DNA of 54,673 nt from Lachnospiraceae bacterium (lineage in GTDB: Bacteria > Bacillota > Clostridia > Lachnospirales > Lachnospiraceae), in contig JAFYCS010000097.1 in assembly GCA_017539565.1 (NCBI GenBank), positions 1 to 54,673 on the forward strand, in the 5' to 3' direction. Numbering within the stretch: the first letter of the stretch is position 1; each line of letters begins with the position of its first letter. The translations under genes were made by a program, and so were the position numbers. Shown piece after piece: positions 33,046 through 42,813 of this stretch. Under the pieces are notes generated by a model, which was not told where the DNA came from, did not search any database, and worked only from the letters and a program-made list of their open reading frames with translations.

Positions 33046-33876
33046 ATGACCGAAGAGAAAGCAAAGATCCTTAAAAAGAATGCAGAGATCACCGCGATGG
33101 ACGCATTTCGTATAAGCACAGTAACCGGTAAAACACCTGCTTTAACAGACAGTAAGTTCGGCGGGATCCCGTACTGGGTCCCTTCAATGGATTATCCCCT
33201 GTCTTCGAATGGCGAAAAGCTTGTCCTTCTGGCCCAGATCAATTTTGCGGAGCTCCCGGAAAACAATGTTTTTCCCAAAAGCGGACTGCTGCAGTTTTTC
33301 GTGGCATTGGATGATGTTTACGGAGCAGAGTTTTCTACCCCGGATATCCAGAAAGATTTCCGGGTGATATTCCATAAGGCCATCGATCCTGCTGTTACGG
33401 CAGAAAGCCTTGCTGATCTTCAGCTCCCTACAAACGTGGACGGCAGCGATGTCGGTTTTCCTATCCAGCGTGAAATGGCGATCAGCTTTGAAAAGACCGT
33501 GATCTCTATGGGCGTAACAGATTACCGCTATATGGATAAGATAAGAGAGGCAGCAGATTTTGTCGGTGAACCACGTCCCGAAGGAGATGACGCATACGGC
33601 TTTCTTAAGGGAAGCGAATATGACAAAGAATCCAAAAATACCAGACACTGGCTCCTGGGCTATCCGTTCTTTACCCAGGATGATCCACGCAGATACTCTG
33701 AAGGTCTCAGACGTTTTGATACCATGCTGTTACAGATCGATTCCGAATTCTCCAGGGAAAATCCCGATTACGAGATAATGTGGGGAGATGCAGGCGTAGC
33801 CAACTTCTTCATAAACAGTGAAGCATTAATGCGAAATGATTTCTCCGAGATCATGTACACCTGGGATTGCGGCTAA
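33046..33876 (+). CDS. DUF1963 (YwqG-like) protein
   Basis: A 276-residue cytoplasmic protein. It matches the YwqG/DUF1963 pattern: SKFGGIPYWVPSMDYP near residue 37, KLVLLAQINFAELP, then LQFFV, an HWLLGYPFFTQDDPR segment and the C-terminal LLQIDSE...WGDAGVANFFI. The family's function is not established; the conserved Gly-rich and Gln-Ile-Asn/Asp segments suggest ligand binding. The ribosome binding site is weak (AAAGG, 11 bases upstream). It is the first of a short run of plus-strand genes, 56 bases ahead of the MBOAT gene, and may be co-transcribed with it. Confidence 0.88.
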   Translation: MTEEKAKILKKNAEITAMDAFRISTVTGKTPALTDSKFGGIPYWVPSMDYPLSSNGEKLVLLAQINFAELPENNVFPKSGLLQFFVALDDVYGAEFSTPDIQKDFRVIFHKAIDPAVTAESLADLQLPTNVDGSDVGFPIQREMAISFEKTVISMGVTDYRYMDKIREAADFVGEPRPEGDDAYGFLKGSEYDKESKNTRHWLLGYPFFTQDDPRRYSEGLRRFDTMLLQIDSEFSRENPDYEIMWGDAGVANFFINSEALMRNDFSEIMYTWDCG

Positions 33877-33932
33877 AGCTGTCATCATACACACAAATGA
33901 CCACTTTATAAATGATAACCGAGGCACTATAA

Positions 33933-35327
33933 ATGGTATTCAGTTCGGATGTATTTCTGCTATTGTTTTTACCGATAGTTTTTGTCGGAAATCTATTAGT
34001 AAAGAAATATTCAAACTTTTTTCTTCTGCTTGCAAGCTTATTCTTTTATGCATGGGGCGAACCATATCTTGTCCTGCTCCTGATGTTTTCTATCCTGTTA
34101 AACTGGAGTATCGGCTTAGGCTTGTCCAAAACCACCGGAACGATCAGGAAGATATTACTGTTATCCGGTATAATCTGCGACCTGGGAATACTTGTTTTTT
34201 ACAAATACGCCGGATTCCTGGCTGAGATAATATATGCCATATCCGTAAAGGCATTGATTCCCGTATTTAATACAACGTTACCGATCGGCATATCCTTCTT
34301 CACATTCCAGGCTTTATCATACATTATAGATGTATATAAGGGTGATACTGATGCTTCCGTAAATCCGGTGAACACAGCCTTATATATATCATTCTTTCCG
34401 CAATTGATAGCCGGACCGATCGTTAAGTACAGAGATATAAATAAGCAGATTGAAAAACGTTCAATAAGCATTACAGATGTATCAGACGGATTCAAACGTT
34501 TTATTTACGGTCTCGGCAAAAAGGTTTTGATCGCAAATGTTCTGGGGATGTGTGTCGATACTATATATACATATGATATCACCATTATCGATTGTAGAAC
34601 GGCATGGATCGGAGCAATAGCATACACATTTCAGATATACTATGATTTCTCAGGCTATTCGGATATGGCCATCGGTCTGGGAAAAATGTTCGGTTTCAGT
34701 ATTCCCGAAAACTTCCGCTATCCCTATCTCTCCCATTCAATAAGTGAGTTTTGGAGAAGATGGCATATTTCACTTGGCTCCTGGTTCAAAGAGTATGTTT
34801 ATATACCGTTAGGCGGAAACAGGAAGGGAACAGCCAGAACCTATATCAACCTGATCCTTATCTTCATTCTGACAGGACTCTGGCATGGTGCAGATATGTC
34901 ATTCATAATCTGGGGACTGTTTCATGGTCTCTTCATCATACTTGAACGGATCGGATTAAAGAAACTGCTTGACCGGTCAAAAATACTGTCAGTAGTATAT
35001 ACATTCTTTATCGTAAATATAGGATGGGTTTTATTCAGGGCAGATGATACCCTGAGCGGTCTTACATATATTTCAAAGATGATATTCCCACAAAATAACC
35101 CCGATGTAAATATCGCCCTCTGGAATTATATGGATAACAAAACAGTATTTGTCTTTATATGCGCACTCGCGGGAATGGGTATTATAAAAACACTTACCCC
35201 TGAAAAAATAAAAAAGCTATGGAATAATTCCGTTATAGAAGCTGTTTATTGCGTATGCGTACTGCTGCTATGCTTAGCTTCTATTGCCGCTGATACATAT
35301 AATCCGTTCATATATTTTCAATTCTAG
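33933..35327 (+). CDS. MBOAT-family membrane O-acyltransferase (AlgI/DltB-like)
   Basis: A 464-residue protein with about 11 membrane segments. Signature sequences: LASLFFYAWGEP, PIGISFFTFQALSYIIDVYK, FFPQLIAGPIVKY, DFSGYSDMAIGLGKMFGF, FWRRWHISLGSWFKEYVYIP and the catalytic-His segment FILTGLWHGADM. It should pass an acetyl group across the membrane to an extracellular acceptor enzyme for modification of a surface polysaccharide. GAGG lies about 10 bases before the ATG. The AlgX/AlgJ-like gene follows by 8 bases, and its product is the expected partner. No acyl-carrier or DltA/DltC genes are present, so D-alanylation is unlikely. Confidence 0.93.
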   Translation: MVFSSDVFLLLFLPIVFVGNLLVKKYSNFFLLLASLFFYAWGEPYLVLLLMFSILLNWSIGLGLSKTTGTIRKILLLSGIICDLGILVFYKYAGFLAEIIYAISVKALIPVFNTTLPIGISFFTFQALSYIIDVYKGDTDASVNPVNTALYISFFPQLIAGPIVKYRDINKQIEKRSISITDVSDGFKRFIYGLGKKVLIANVLGMCVDTIYTYDITIIDCRTAWIGAIAYTFQIYYDFSGYSDMAIGLGKMFGFSIPENFRYPYLSHSISEFWRRWHISLGSWFKEYVYIPLGGNRKGTARTYINLILIFILTGLWHGADMSFIIWGLFHGLFIILERIGLKKLLDRSKILSVVYTFFIVNIGWVLFRADDTLSGLTYISKMIFPQNNPDVNIALWNYMDNKTVFVFICALAGMGIIKTLTPEKIKKLWNNSVIEAVYCVCVLLLCLASIAADTYNPFIYFQF

Positions 35328-35335
35328 GAGAAGAA

Positions 35336-36451
35336 ATGAAAGAGAAAAAAGCAGGACGCATTATCATACTTATCGCATTCGTGGTGATAATATGTTTATC
35401 TAACGTTATCCGGCTTTTTGCCGGAAAGATCGTTGATACGACCAGCCGCGAAAACAGGACGCCGGCAAAAAAACCTGAAATGACAGCTGATAGTTACGGA
35501 ACGTTTTCGTCTGATTACACTTCATACTATAATGATAACCTGCCATTCAGAAACAATCTGATCACCTTAAATTCCGCGATAGATTATTTTTGCTTCGGAA
35601 GACCAAGCAGCGATCATGTGGCGATCGGTACTGATAACTGGCTGTTTTACACGAAGAAAGATGACGGAGATCCCATCGGATGCTATCAGGGGACAAATCT
35701 GTTTACTGAGGACCAGCTCAATGCCATTACCCAAAACTGTATGGAAATGCGCGATCTTATTGAATCACAGGGAAAGGAATTTGTCATACTGATAGTGCCG
35801 AATAAAGAACGTATCTATTCGGAGTACATGCCGGAAAGATATGGAAAACCGGCAGACAACTATGGTGCCCTGCAGATCTATGATCATCTTAAGACTAATA
35901 CCGATCTGCGTGTTATATATCCGTACGATGAGCTGATGGCCGCAAAAGAACAGGTATCGGAAAACATATGGTATAAAACCGATACACACTGGAATATGAT
36001 CGGCGCATATGCAGGTGCATCATCACTGATGAAGGAACTGGGGATCGAAATGCCGTCGCTTAACAGTAACACTGTTACTATCAAAACCGGAGAAGAAACC
36101 TCCGGTGACCTGGCTGATATGCTAAGCCTTCATAAGCAGCTGCTTTTTGCAGACAGACAGTATACGGTGGAAGGATATGATATGCATGATCTTAAATGCA
36201 GCGGAAAAGGGTTTGATAATATGATCAACTATCATGCGACAGGTGCAGACCCCAGAAGCATTTATATCATCAGAGATTCCTTTGCAACGCAGATGGCAGA
36301 CTATATAGGAAGTCAGTTTAGTGATACTTTTCTAAGGTATGCGGCTTCTTACTCATATGATGAGCTGCTGAGGTGCGATCCGGATATCGTAGTTTATGAA
36401 ACAGCTGAACGTTATGCCGACAGGCTGCGCAGATTCTCCATTCAGCAATAA
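35336..36451 (+). CDS. AlgX/AlgJ-like SGNH-type polysaccharide acetyltransferase
   Basis: A 371-residue protein with one N-terminal membrane anchor (residues ~7-27), the rest outside the cell. Domain features: SSDHVAIGTDNWLFY, FVILIVPNKERIYSEYMP, the catalytic-pair-like segment TDTHWNMIGAYAG, and the nucleophile segment IYIIRDSFATQMADYI. It should take acetyl groups moved by the MBOAT partner encoded 8 bases upstream and place them on an exopolysaccharide. AGGAGAAGAA precedes the ATG. It converges with the first DUF2142-type gene with only 33 bases between them and no clear terminator. Confidence 0.9.
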   Translation: MKEKKAGRIIILIAFVVIICLSNVIRLFAGKIVDTTSRENRTPAKKPEMTADSYGTFSSDYTSYYNDNLPFRNNLITLNSAIDYFCFGRPSSDHVAIGTDNWLFYTKKDDGDPIGCYQGTNLFTEDQLNAITQNCMEMRDLIESQGKEFVILIVPNKERIYSEYMPERYGKPADNYGALQIYDHLKTNTDLRVIYPYDELMAAKEQVSENIWYKTDTHWNMIGAYAGASSLMKELGIEMPSLNSNTVTIKTGEETSGDLADMLSLHKQLLFADRQYTVEGYDMHDLKCSGKGFDNMINYHATGADPRSIYIIRDSFATQMADYIGSQFSDTFLRYAASYSYDELLRCDPDIVVYETAERYADRLRRFSIQQ

Positions 36452-36484
36452 TATGATCTGCAGCCCGGTATCCGCCCGCTCTGG

Positions 36485-38359
36485 TTAATAAGTTATACGG
36501 CTCATTACCTCGATGATGACCCCAAGATAGGCAAACCATGCGATACCCGTAAAGTACTTTCTGTTTACTTTAAGCGGTATCCTGCCCACGGAGAAGCTGT
36601 AAAGAACCGGCACCATAACAGGGATGAAATACCTTCCCTGTATGCCGTCTATGATATTTCTGCCATATCTCGTGTAAGAAAGAGTCATAGTTATCAGTAT
36701 ACCCGCTATAATACAAGCGGAGGTCGCCAGAGCTACAACTCTCTGTCTGATCCCGGGTACGGAAGTTTTCTCCTGAAACAGCTGATTTAATACGAGCATT
36801 ACCAGATATGCCTTGATGTAAGTATCCGATATGGATACCGTTGTTCCTGCAAGACTATACCCGACCGCCTGCATAAGGAATAATCCGGCATGTTGTTTCA
36901 CTGTCTTTATCAGCAATTGAAGGAAAGCACCGGGCTGCGTCATTATATAGTTCATATCATAATAGGGATTTGCCTCTCCGAAAGTACTCCCGTCAACTCG
37001 TCCGACGATATCCGGTAATCTTGTCAGCCCCAGTATGGCAACAGCAAATATGATCACCGGGATACACATGATCAACCGGCCCTTAAGTCCTTCAAACTGT
37101 TTTGACGGTATCATGAACAACAACAGAAAAAGGGCACAATATACTACTTTTACCGGTCCCAGTGTTCCGAGGATACATGCGCAGATCAGTGCGTTTTTCC
37201 AGCCGAAGTTTTTCTTTTCGTCTATAAGCCTTAGTATATAAGCAAAGAAAACAAATGAAAGCCCGTTTACCGTCATGTCGTAAGAGAGAGATGCCGCCTG
37301 ATGCATAGCCATCGGCATAATCCCCACCATTAGTATCAGTTCTTTGTTACGGGGCATAAGCCGGATAGCCAGCCACACCAGAACAACATATAGCAGAAGA
37401 TTTAACAGACGGGCCAGGGAGTACGTCAGGTAATAATTCAATCCAAACAGCCGCCCTATCGTGATCCCGATACCCGAAGCCAGATAAGCCACCGGCTGCA
37501 CAAAGGAAAAAGTATTGCGTTCGATAAATGTATCTTCCCGGTCCTCCTGCACGGGCGGCCAAATGTTCTGTATGAGTTTCATAAATGATTCATTGGAATT
37601 AAAATGCTGTTTAAGTCCGGCATTATAATCCCCTTCGATCTCATTTAAGTTTTCCCTGCCCAGCATCAGATTTGATACTTTAAATGCCGAGTAATAATGT
37701 GTATTTTCATCTGTCTGGCTTGAAGGTGACATGATAAAGAACATGATAAGCCCCGTTCCCAAAAGTATCCAGACTGACCATTTTTCAACCGGTTTCTCTA
37801 AACTGAACCACCAGATATTTGCCGTGATAAAAAGAAGCACAAGAGCAATGACTGCGAAATAATTCCGTTCTTTCCTGTATGTGGAAAACCCGCTGACAAA
37901 GACTGAACTCTCCGCATCCGATCTTGGTGCAGAAACCTCTATACAGTATTCATTTCCCTCTGTTAAAAGCTCCGCTCCGGCTTCATAGAAGATCCACCTG
38001 TCTTTTCCCTGTTTTGTATCAAGTATCCTCATCTTATCGGTTGTCCAGGACTTAAGACTTTCTCCGGAAACATTCAAAAGGCTGACCTCATAACTGCCGA
38101 TATAATCCTTTGAATCAACATGAAGCTCAAAGCAGTCTTCTCTCCCGGTACAGATAAAACTATGCCTGAACTTAATGCCTCCGTATACTTCCGCTTCCTG
38201 TTCAAACTTCTGTCTGCTGATGCAATACTCTTTTAACTGGTCAACAGGTCTTTCGCCAAGAAGTATGACCATCATAAGCAGCAGGAGCAGATTTATCAGA
38301 AGTGCTCCCACCACTAAACGTATCACGGATGAATTTTTTTTCGCCTTGTACTTTTTCAT
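36485..38359 (-). CDS. DUF2142-type polytopic membrane protein, paralogue A
   Basis: A 624-residue protein: an N-terminal helix, an extracellular beta domain (residues ~30-165), then about 10-11 membrane segments. The motif FFIMSPSSQTDENTHYY near residue 211 (family: P-x-D-E-x-x-H-Y) and the late IQGRYFIPVMVPVLYS are the hallmarks of DUF2142 proteins, which resemble GT-C glycosyltransferases with an acidic catalytic loop. A role in adding sugars from a lipid donor outside the membrane is therefore plausible but unproven. It is the same length and very similar to the gene at 45902-47776. It follows the large surface protein gene, 76 bases and one terminator-like hairpin later. Confidence 0.85.
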   Translation of the reverse strand: MKKYKAKKNSSVIRLVVGALLINLLLLLMMVILLGERPVDQLKEYCISRQKFEQEAEVYGGIKFRHSFICTGREDCFELHVDSKDYIGSYEVSLLNVSGESLKSWTTDKMRILDTKQGKDRWIFYEAGAELLTEGNEYCIEVSAPRSDAESSVFVSGFSTYRKERNYFAVIALVLLFITANIWWFSLEKPVEKWSVWILLGTGLIMFFIMSPSSQTDENTHYYSAFKVSNLMLGRENLNEIEGDYNAGLKQHFNSNESFMKLIQNIWPPVQEDREDTFIERNTFSFVQPVAYLASGIGITIGRLFGLNYYLTYSLARLLNLLLYVVLVWLAIRLMPRNKELILMVGIMPMAMHQAASLSYDMTVNGLSFVFFAYILRLIDEKKNFGWKNALICACILGTLGPVKVVYCALFLLLFMIPSKQFEGLKGRLIMCIPVIIFAVAILGLTRLPDIVGRVDGSTFGEANPYYDMNYIMTQPGAFLQLLIKTVKQHAGLFLMQAVGYSLAGTTVSISDTYIKAYLVMLVLNQLFQEKTSVPGIRQRVVALATSACIIAGILITMTLSYTRYGRNIIDGIQGRYFIPVMVPVLYSFSVGRIPLKVNRKYFTGIAWFAYLGVIIEVMSRITY

Positions 38360-38383
38360 TTACGACCTGTTCTTTTACAATAA

Positions 38384-38408
38384 GCGCCGCCCCACGTAAG
38401 GGCGGCGC
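38384..38408 (-). terminator. Terminator-like hairpin after the large surface protein gene
   Basis: Minus strand: GCGCCGCCC, seven bases, GGGCGGCGC, then TTATTGT. The stem is very strong and the T-run weak, so some read-through into the DUF2142 gene is possible. Confidence 0.65.
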
Positions 38409-38435
38409 CGTAAAGACATAAAGCTGTCCCCGTCT

Positions 38436-41400
38436 CTATTGCGTTACATTGACCGTAATACTTATGGTCTTGGAATCTACCTTGGCTGTAAACTTGCACT
38501 TTCCTTTTTTCCTTGCTGTCACATTTCCGTCTACATCCGCAACCGCTACATCCGCATTGCTGCTCTTAAAGATGACCGGCTGGTCCACATCTGCCAATTC
38601 AAGTGTCATATTCTGCCCTTCTGCTATGACCAGTTTATATTTGTTACCCTTGGTATTTTTCAGGTCATATTTATCTGCCACACGTACCGGGGTAATAGAA
38701 ATATCATCTACCATTACGGTCATAGTATAGCTGTGCAGCTCTCCTTCAGCTACCAACGTAACGGTTCCGGCTTTCTTACCGGTGATCTTTGCCTTCTTGA
38801 TATTTACGATCTCTTTCTCTTCATCAGTGGTTCCTTCTGCATAATCCCAAACGGTCTTCTTTACTCCGCTCAGTTTAACAGACTTGGATCCACCTGTTGC
38901 TAAGTGCAGGGTACGCTCTGCAACAGCGCTTGGCTCCTTGACGCTGACTGTAGCTGTATATGCCATTCCGTTTGCATAAGCCGTGATCTTTGCACTGCCC
39001 TTTGCCAATGCTGTTACATTACCATCCTCATCAACGGAAGCCACATCAGGAGCTGCACTGTAATAGTATACCTCAATATTATCAGCATTCTTGAGTGCTA
39101 CACTGCCTGTATCCTTTCCGTCCACACCTGCTTCCAGCTTAAGCTTCTTGTTTGACAGTTCGGGCTTGGTGATATTTGCCGAAATGCTCTGTACCACATT
39201 TCCGCTCACATCTTTCTTAACTATCACTGCCGTTCCGGCATTCTTTACCTTTACCTGGCCCTTTTTGTTTATACTGATAAGCTTCTTATAAGCTTTAAGC
39301 TTAGCTCTATCCTGATCATCCAGGCTCCAGCCCTGCAGGGTAAACTTCTGTCCCTTTACCAGCCACAGCTCTGTGGTATCATCATTTATCTCAGGCACGG
39401 GATCAAGAGGATTATTACCGCTTACCGTTATATCCGGACCGGGATCAGCTTTTTCAGTCCATTTTGCATAGAGTATGGTATCGGCCGATACGGTATCTTT
39501 ATAAAAATCCCACTTATTCGTACATGCCTTCTCTTTATACCAGCCGCCAAAAACATAGCCCTCTGCTGTGGGAGCTTTCGGTTCCGTCACCTTTCCGCCC
39601 TTTGCAACATTCTGGCTTACAGGTGCATTTCCGCTTACCCCGTTCAGATCAAAGGTTACTGTACAGCTATCCTCTATTTTGATCCATTTTGCATAGAGTG
39701 TTATATCTTCCGTTACGGTATCAGTGGTAAAATCCCATTTATTCGTACATGCCTTTTCCTTATACCAGCCTTCAAAAGTATATCCATCAGCTGTCGGTTT
39801 ATCGGGTTCAGTCACCTTTCCGCCTTTTGCGATATTCTGGCTTACAGGTGCGTTTCCGCTCACGCCGTTCAGATCAAATGATACTGTATAGGTACCCTCT
39901 TTTTTAGTCCATTTTGCATAGAGAGTGATATTCTCAGTTACAGTATCGCCGGCGAAATCCCACTTGTTCGTACATTCCTTTTCCTTGTACCAGCCCTCAA
40001 AAGTATATCCATCAGCTGCCGGCGCTGTCGGTTCCGTCACCTTTTCACCATCCTTAACAGCCAGTTTTCCGGGTGCATTTCCGCTTACGCCATTCATATT
40101 GAAGGATACGGTATAATAGCCAGCTTTTACTGTCCACTTTGCATAGAGTATGGTATTGTCCGATACGGTATCCAGCTCAAAATCCCACCAATTTGTACAT
40201 TCTTTTTCTTTGTACCAGCCCCCAAAAGTAAATCCTTCAACTGCCGGAAATGTCGGGCTCTTCGCCCTTCTGCCTTCCTCAACGATCTGGTCTTCCGGCG
40301 CGATGCCGCTTACACCATTCAGATCAAAGGATACGGTATAAGTATCCGGGTTTTTGATCCAATATGCATAGAGTGTCATATCACCCGTTACGGTATCAAC
40401 GGCGAAGCCCCATTTACTTATACATGCCTGTTCTCTGTACCAGCCTCCAAAAGTATATCCCTCAGCTGTCGGCGCTGTCGGTTCCGTCACTTTTCCACCG
40501 CTCTCAACACTCTGGGCTTCCGGTACGGGCTCTCCCATTCCGTTCAGATCGAAGGACACAGTATAATGAGCCTTCTGTGCTTCAGTCCATTTTGCGTATA
40601 AAGTGATATCGGCCGTTACGGTATCATTGGCGAAATCCCATTTATTATTTAAGCCTTTTTCCTTATACCAGCCTTCAATAACTATTCCTTTCACAGCCGC
40701 CGGTTCTGTAGCTTTCCCGCCGTCCTCCACAAACTGGTCCGGAAGGTTCCAGGCTTCATATTCAAGCACAAAAGATACCTTATGTGTATCTTTATCAGAT
40801 AAACTTACCTCTGCCGGTGCACCGGCAAGATCACTCTCATTCTCTCCCCTGACATCCTCTGCCAGCAGGTAAACATGGTAATCAGTTCCCCAGGTACCTT
40901 TAACCTTATCGGTATCAAGCGTAAATGTACCTGTCCCGCTAAGGGCAAAAGAATCTATATCCAGCTTGGTATACTGAAGCAGCTTGGCTCCCTCACTCCA
41001 GCCCTTGTCCGTCCATGTACCGTCAGTAACCACTACAGATACCCTGTCAGGCTCAGCATCACTGCTGTTATCTGCTATCGAATACGGAACGGTGATAGTA
41101 TTGCCGGCAGCTTTAGCCACGGTCGCACCTATGGACAGGCCGTCATCTTTAAGCGTGAGCTTATATACCGGGTTGTACGGATCCTGCATAATAAACGGAT
41201 CAGACGGATCATACCCCAGATCATTGAGCAGAGTAGAAAAAATGACGGATGAAGGCTTAACATTAAAGGCAGGGCTCACTCCCACCGGTACAGTCCAACT
41301 CTCGCTAGCCGTCCAGCCGTCAGCCCCGACAGTTACAATCTCAGTATAAGGCTCCCCTGTATATTGACTATGCAATTCTACCTTTGACCGAAGCCAAAAA

Positions 41401-42053
41401 TAATCATCCGCCCCCTTTTTATGACAGACAGAACCGGTATAAAAATCCCATCCTTCATAAAAATCATCATAAAAGCAGCCATAATCGATTCTTGTTACTT
41501 CTGACTCATCCAGAAGGAAAACACGGTCATTTGAAAGAGGAGTAAATACCCCGCTCCCCTTATCATTGTCTTTAGCTGTCTTAGCACTCTTGGTGCTTGA
41601 GGCAATGGCCGTTCTTTCGGCAGCCGTAAATACAGCCGAACTGTTCAGAAAATCACCGCTGTTAAGCCAGGCTCTAAGTTCACTGTCAGCCCAGTCCGCA
41701 CTGTTATCATCAAAACGTTTTTTTTCAAGAACACTGTCACAATCCAGAAGCATGCTCCCGCCGTCCACTCCGTATTCGGTGGAATCCTTATCCAATACCC
41801 TGTATTTAACCGGATTCGAATCATACTTTCCGTAGTATACATAGCTGCCGCTCCAGGGCTGACCCCCTTCCTCTCCTGTCCAGGCACCTGCATATTCCTT
41901 AGGATCAGTGATGGGCTCTGTGCCAAGGCCTGTTACGGTCTTCTCGCCTTCCGCATACACCTTAAGTTCGGGGACATACATATCCCCGACGCAGAGTACC
42001 AGCGTCAGCAGCATCGTAACCAATCGGTTCACTTTTTTGTTTCTCAGTCTCAT
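38436..42053 (-). CDS. Large secreted surface protein: DUF6273 domain, six InlB-type B-repeats, BIG2-like tail
   Basis: A 1205-residue secreted protein. Signal peptide MRLRNKKVNRLVTMLLTLV...VYA; a DUF6273-like domain (~65-275, with VKYRVLD, LRAWLNSGDF, DYFWLRS and VSPAFNV); an Ig-like segment; then six InlB/Listeria-Bacteroides B-repeats at ~420-880, each 74-75 residues with EGWYKEKxCTNKWDF and TLYAKWT. The C-terminal ~230 residues are BIG2-like modules. There is no LPXTG motif. The repeats are near-identical at DNA level, so copy number may vary. A consensus promoter (TTGACA-17-TATACT) and GGAGG give high expected expression. Its C-terminus is almost repeated by the gene at the right edge. 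Likely an adhesin or wall-associated protein. Confidence 0.88.
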   Translation of the reverse strand: MRLRNKKVNRLVTMLLTLVLCVGDMYVPELKVYAEGEKTVTGLGTEPITDPKEYAGAWTGEEGGQPWSGSYVYYGKYDSNPVKYRVLDKDSTEYGVDGGSMLLDCDSVLEKKRFDDNSADWADSELRAWLNSGDFLNSSAVFTAAERTAIASSTKSAKTAKDNDKGSGVFTPLSNDRVFLLDESEVTRIDYGCFYDDFYEGWDFYTGSVCHKKGADDYFWLRSKVELHSQYTGEPYTEIVTVGADGWTASESWTVPVGVSPAFNVKPSSVIFSTLLNDLGYDPSDPFIMQDPYNPVYKLTLKDDGLSIGATVAKAAGNTITVPYSIADNSSDAEPDRVSVVVTDGTWTDKGWSEGAKLLQYTKLDIDSFALSGTGTFTLDTDKVKGTWGTDYHVYLLAEDVRGENESDLAGAPAEVSLSDKDTHKVSFVLEYEAWNLPDQFVEDGGKATEPAAVKGIVIEGWYKEKGLNNKWDFANDTVTADITLYAKWTEAQKAHYTVSFDLNGMGEPVPEAQSVESGGKVTEPTAPTAEGYTFGGWYREQACISKWGFAVDTVTGDMTLYAYWIKNPDTYTVSFDLNGVSGIAPEDQIVEEGRRAKSPTFPAVEGFTFGGWYKEKECTNWWDFELDTVSDNTILYAKWTVKAGYYTVSFNMNGVSGNAPGKLAVKDGEKVTEPTAPAADGYTFEGWYKEKECTNKWDFAGDTVTENITLYAKWTKKEGTYTVSFDLNGVSGNAPVSQNIAKGGKVTEPDKPTADGYTFEGWYKEKACTNKWDFTTDTVTEDITLYAKWIKIEDSCTVTFDLNGVSGNAPVSQNVAKGGKVTEPKAPTAEGYVFGGWYKEKACTNKWDFYKDTVSADTILYAKWTEKADPGPDITVSGNNPLDPVPEINDDTTELWLVKGQKFTLQGWSLDDQDRAKLKAYKKLISINKKGQVKVKNAGTAVIVKKDVSGNVVQSISANITKPELSNKKLKLEAGVDGKDTGSVALKNADNIEVYYYSAAPDVASVDEDGNVTALAKGSAKITAYANGMAYTATVSVKEPSAVAERTLHLATGGSKSVKLSGVKKTVWDYAEGTTDEEKEIVNIKKAKITGKKAGTVTLVAEGELHSYTMTVMVDDISITPVRVADKYDLKNTKGNKYKLVIAEGQNMTLELADVDQPVIFKSSNADVAVADVDGNVTARKKGKCKFTAKVDSKTISITVNVTQ
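39440..40800 (-). repeat. Tandem array of 222-227-bp InlB-repeat units
   Basis: The landmark GCATAGAGT (or a close variant) recurs near 39467, 39690, 39915, 40143, 40367 and 40592, i.e. every 222-227 bp. The units nearest 39440-40000 are most alike and the 40592-40800 unit is most diverged. Confidence 0.85.
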
Positions 42054-42099
42054 TTTTTTCCTCCAATCAGTACTTAAACAAGCTGTTTTTTATTATCTG

Positions 42100-42131
42100 A
42101 ACGGATGATCCCGCCCTTATCAAAATCCGTT
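42100..42131 (-). promoter_or_regulatory. Leader stem-loop of the surface protein gene
   Basis: Minus strand: AACGGAT and ATCCGTT pair 7 bp around an 18-base loop at the very start of the ~74-base leader. It may be a 5'-end stabiliser; no known riboswitch is evident. Confidence 0.4.
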
Positions 42132-42133
42132 AA

Positions 42134-42162
42134 AGTATATCACTCTCAACACTTAGTGTCAA
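42134..42162 (-). promoter_or_regulatory. Strong promoter of the large surface protein gene
   Basis: Minus strand: consensus -35 TTGACA (42157-42162), 17-bp spacer, -10 TATACT (42134-42139). It is the best promoter match in the window. Confidence 0.85.
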
Positions 42163-42178
42163 AAACACCGGCCTTCTA

Positions 42179-42751
42179 TCATGTGTCCCGGTTCACGTAG
42201 TTATTCACTTCCAGCCTCCTTTTTACCTTCGCGGGGATCCCGGTCAATACCACATGCCCTTCTTCAAAGCTTTTTGTGACCACCGCATTGGCTCCTATGG
42301 CTGATTCATCGCCTATCACGACAGGTCCGAAGATCTTTGCTCCCGGACCAATGTAAACGTAATCTCCTATCACCGGGCACTCATCCAGTTTTCCGGCACG
42401 GGTCGCTATACATGCGCCCACATGGATGCGGCAGAATCTCCCTATCTTTGCATGGCTGTTTATTATGATCGATCCGTAATGTCCTAAAGAAAGCCCTTCT
42501 GCACATACATTCAGCGGGATATGCCATCCGTACTTTACGCGGGCATGCTCAAGCCTCAGATAAAGAAATGCTTTATAGGGCCAGTACAGGAAGCTTTTCT
42601 TACAATTAAAATAATACTCACATTTCCTGAGGATCTTCAAAAAACGGATCTCATGATGAAACATCGGAAACCTGATCCGTCTGTAGTCAAAGCCATTGGC
42701 TATGCAGTCACATTTTAAATAATACTTATAGGATTCTTTTGAAGTTATCAT
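42179..42751 (-). CDS. Hexapeptide-repeat acyltransferase (serine-acetyltransferase-like)
   Basis: A 190-residue cytosolic left-handed beta-helix enzyme. The hexapeptide pattern runs from about residue 85 (GLSLGHYGSIIINSHAKIG) through CPVIGDYVYIGPGAKIFGPV and IGDESAIGANAVVTKS, with a PAKV end typical of the family. Placement in the polysaccharide locus points to O- or N-acetylation of a sugar (compare WcaB/CysE-like transferases of capsule loci) rather than cysteine synthesis. The N-terminal ~70 residues are rich in Tyr/Phe/Arg (YYLKCDCIANGFDYRR). It is the last gene of the locus before the surface protein, 62 bases after the flippase. Confidence 0.88.
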   Translation of the reverse strand: MITSKESYKYYLKCDCIANGFDYRRIRFPMFHHEIRFLKILRKCEYYFNCKKSFLYWPYKAFLYLRLEHARVKYGWHIPLNVCAEGLSLGHYGSIIINSHAKIGRFCRIHVGACIATRAGKLDECPVIGDYVYIGPGAKIFGPVVIGDESAIGANAVVTKSFEEGHVVLTGIPAKVKRRLEVNNYVNRDT

Positions 42752-42813
42752 ATGTCATCCTCTCCGTTTGCCATATTATAAGTCATCACAGCTTAATTCC
42801 TTAGTATCATGAA

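Noticed and set aside
39440-40800. CRISPR array suggested by regular repeats
   Set aside because: The ~225-bp period, the unbroken reading frame and the InlB protein pattern show coding tandem repeats, not short repeats with spacers.
42179-42751. Cysteine-biosynthesis serine acetyltransferase (cysE)
   Set aside because: It lies in a sugar operon, has an N-terminus unlike CysE, and no cysK is nearby.
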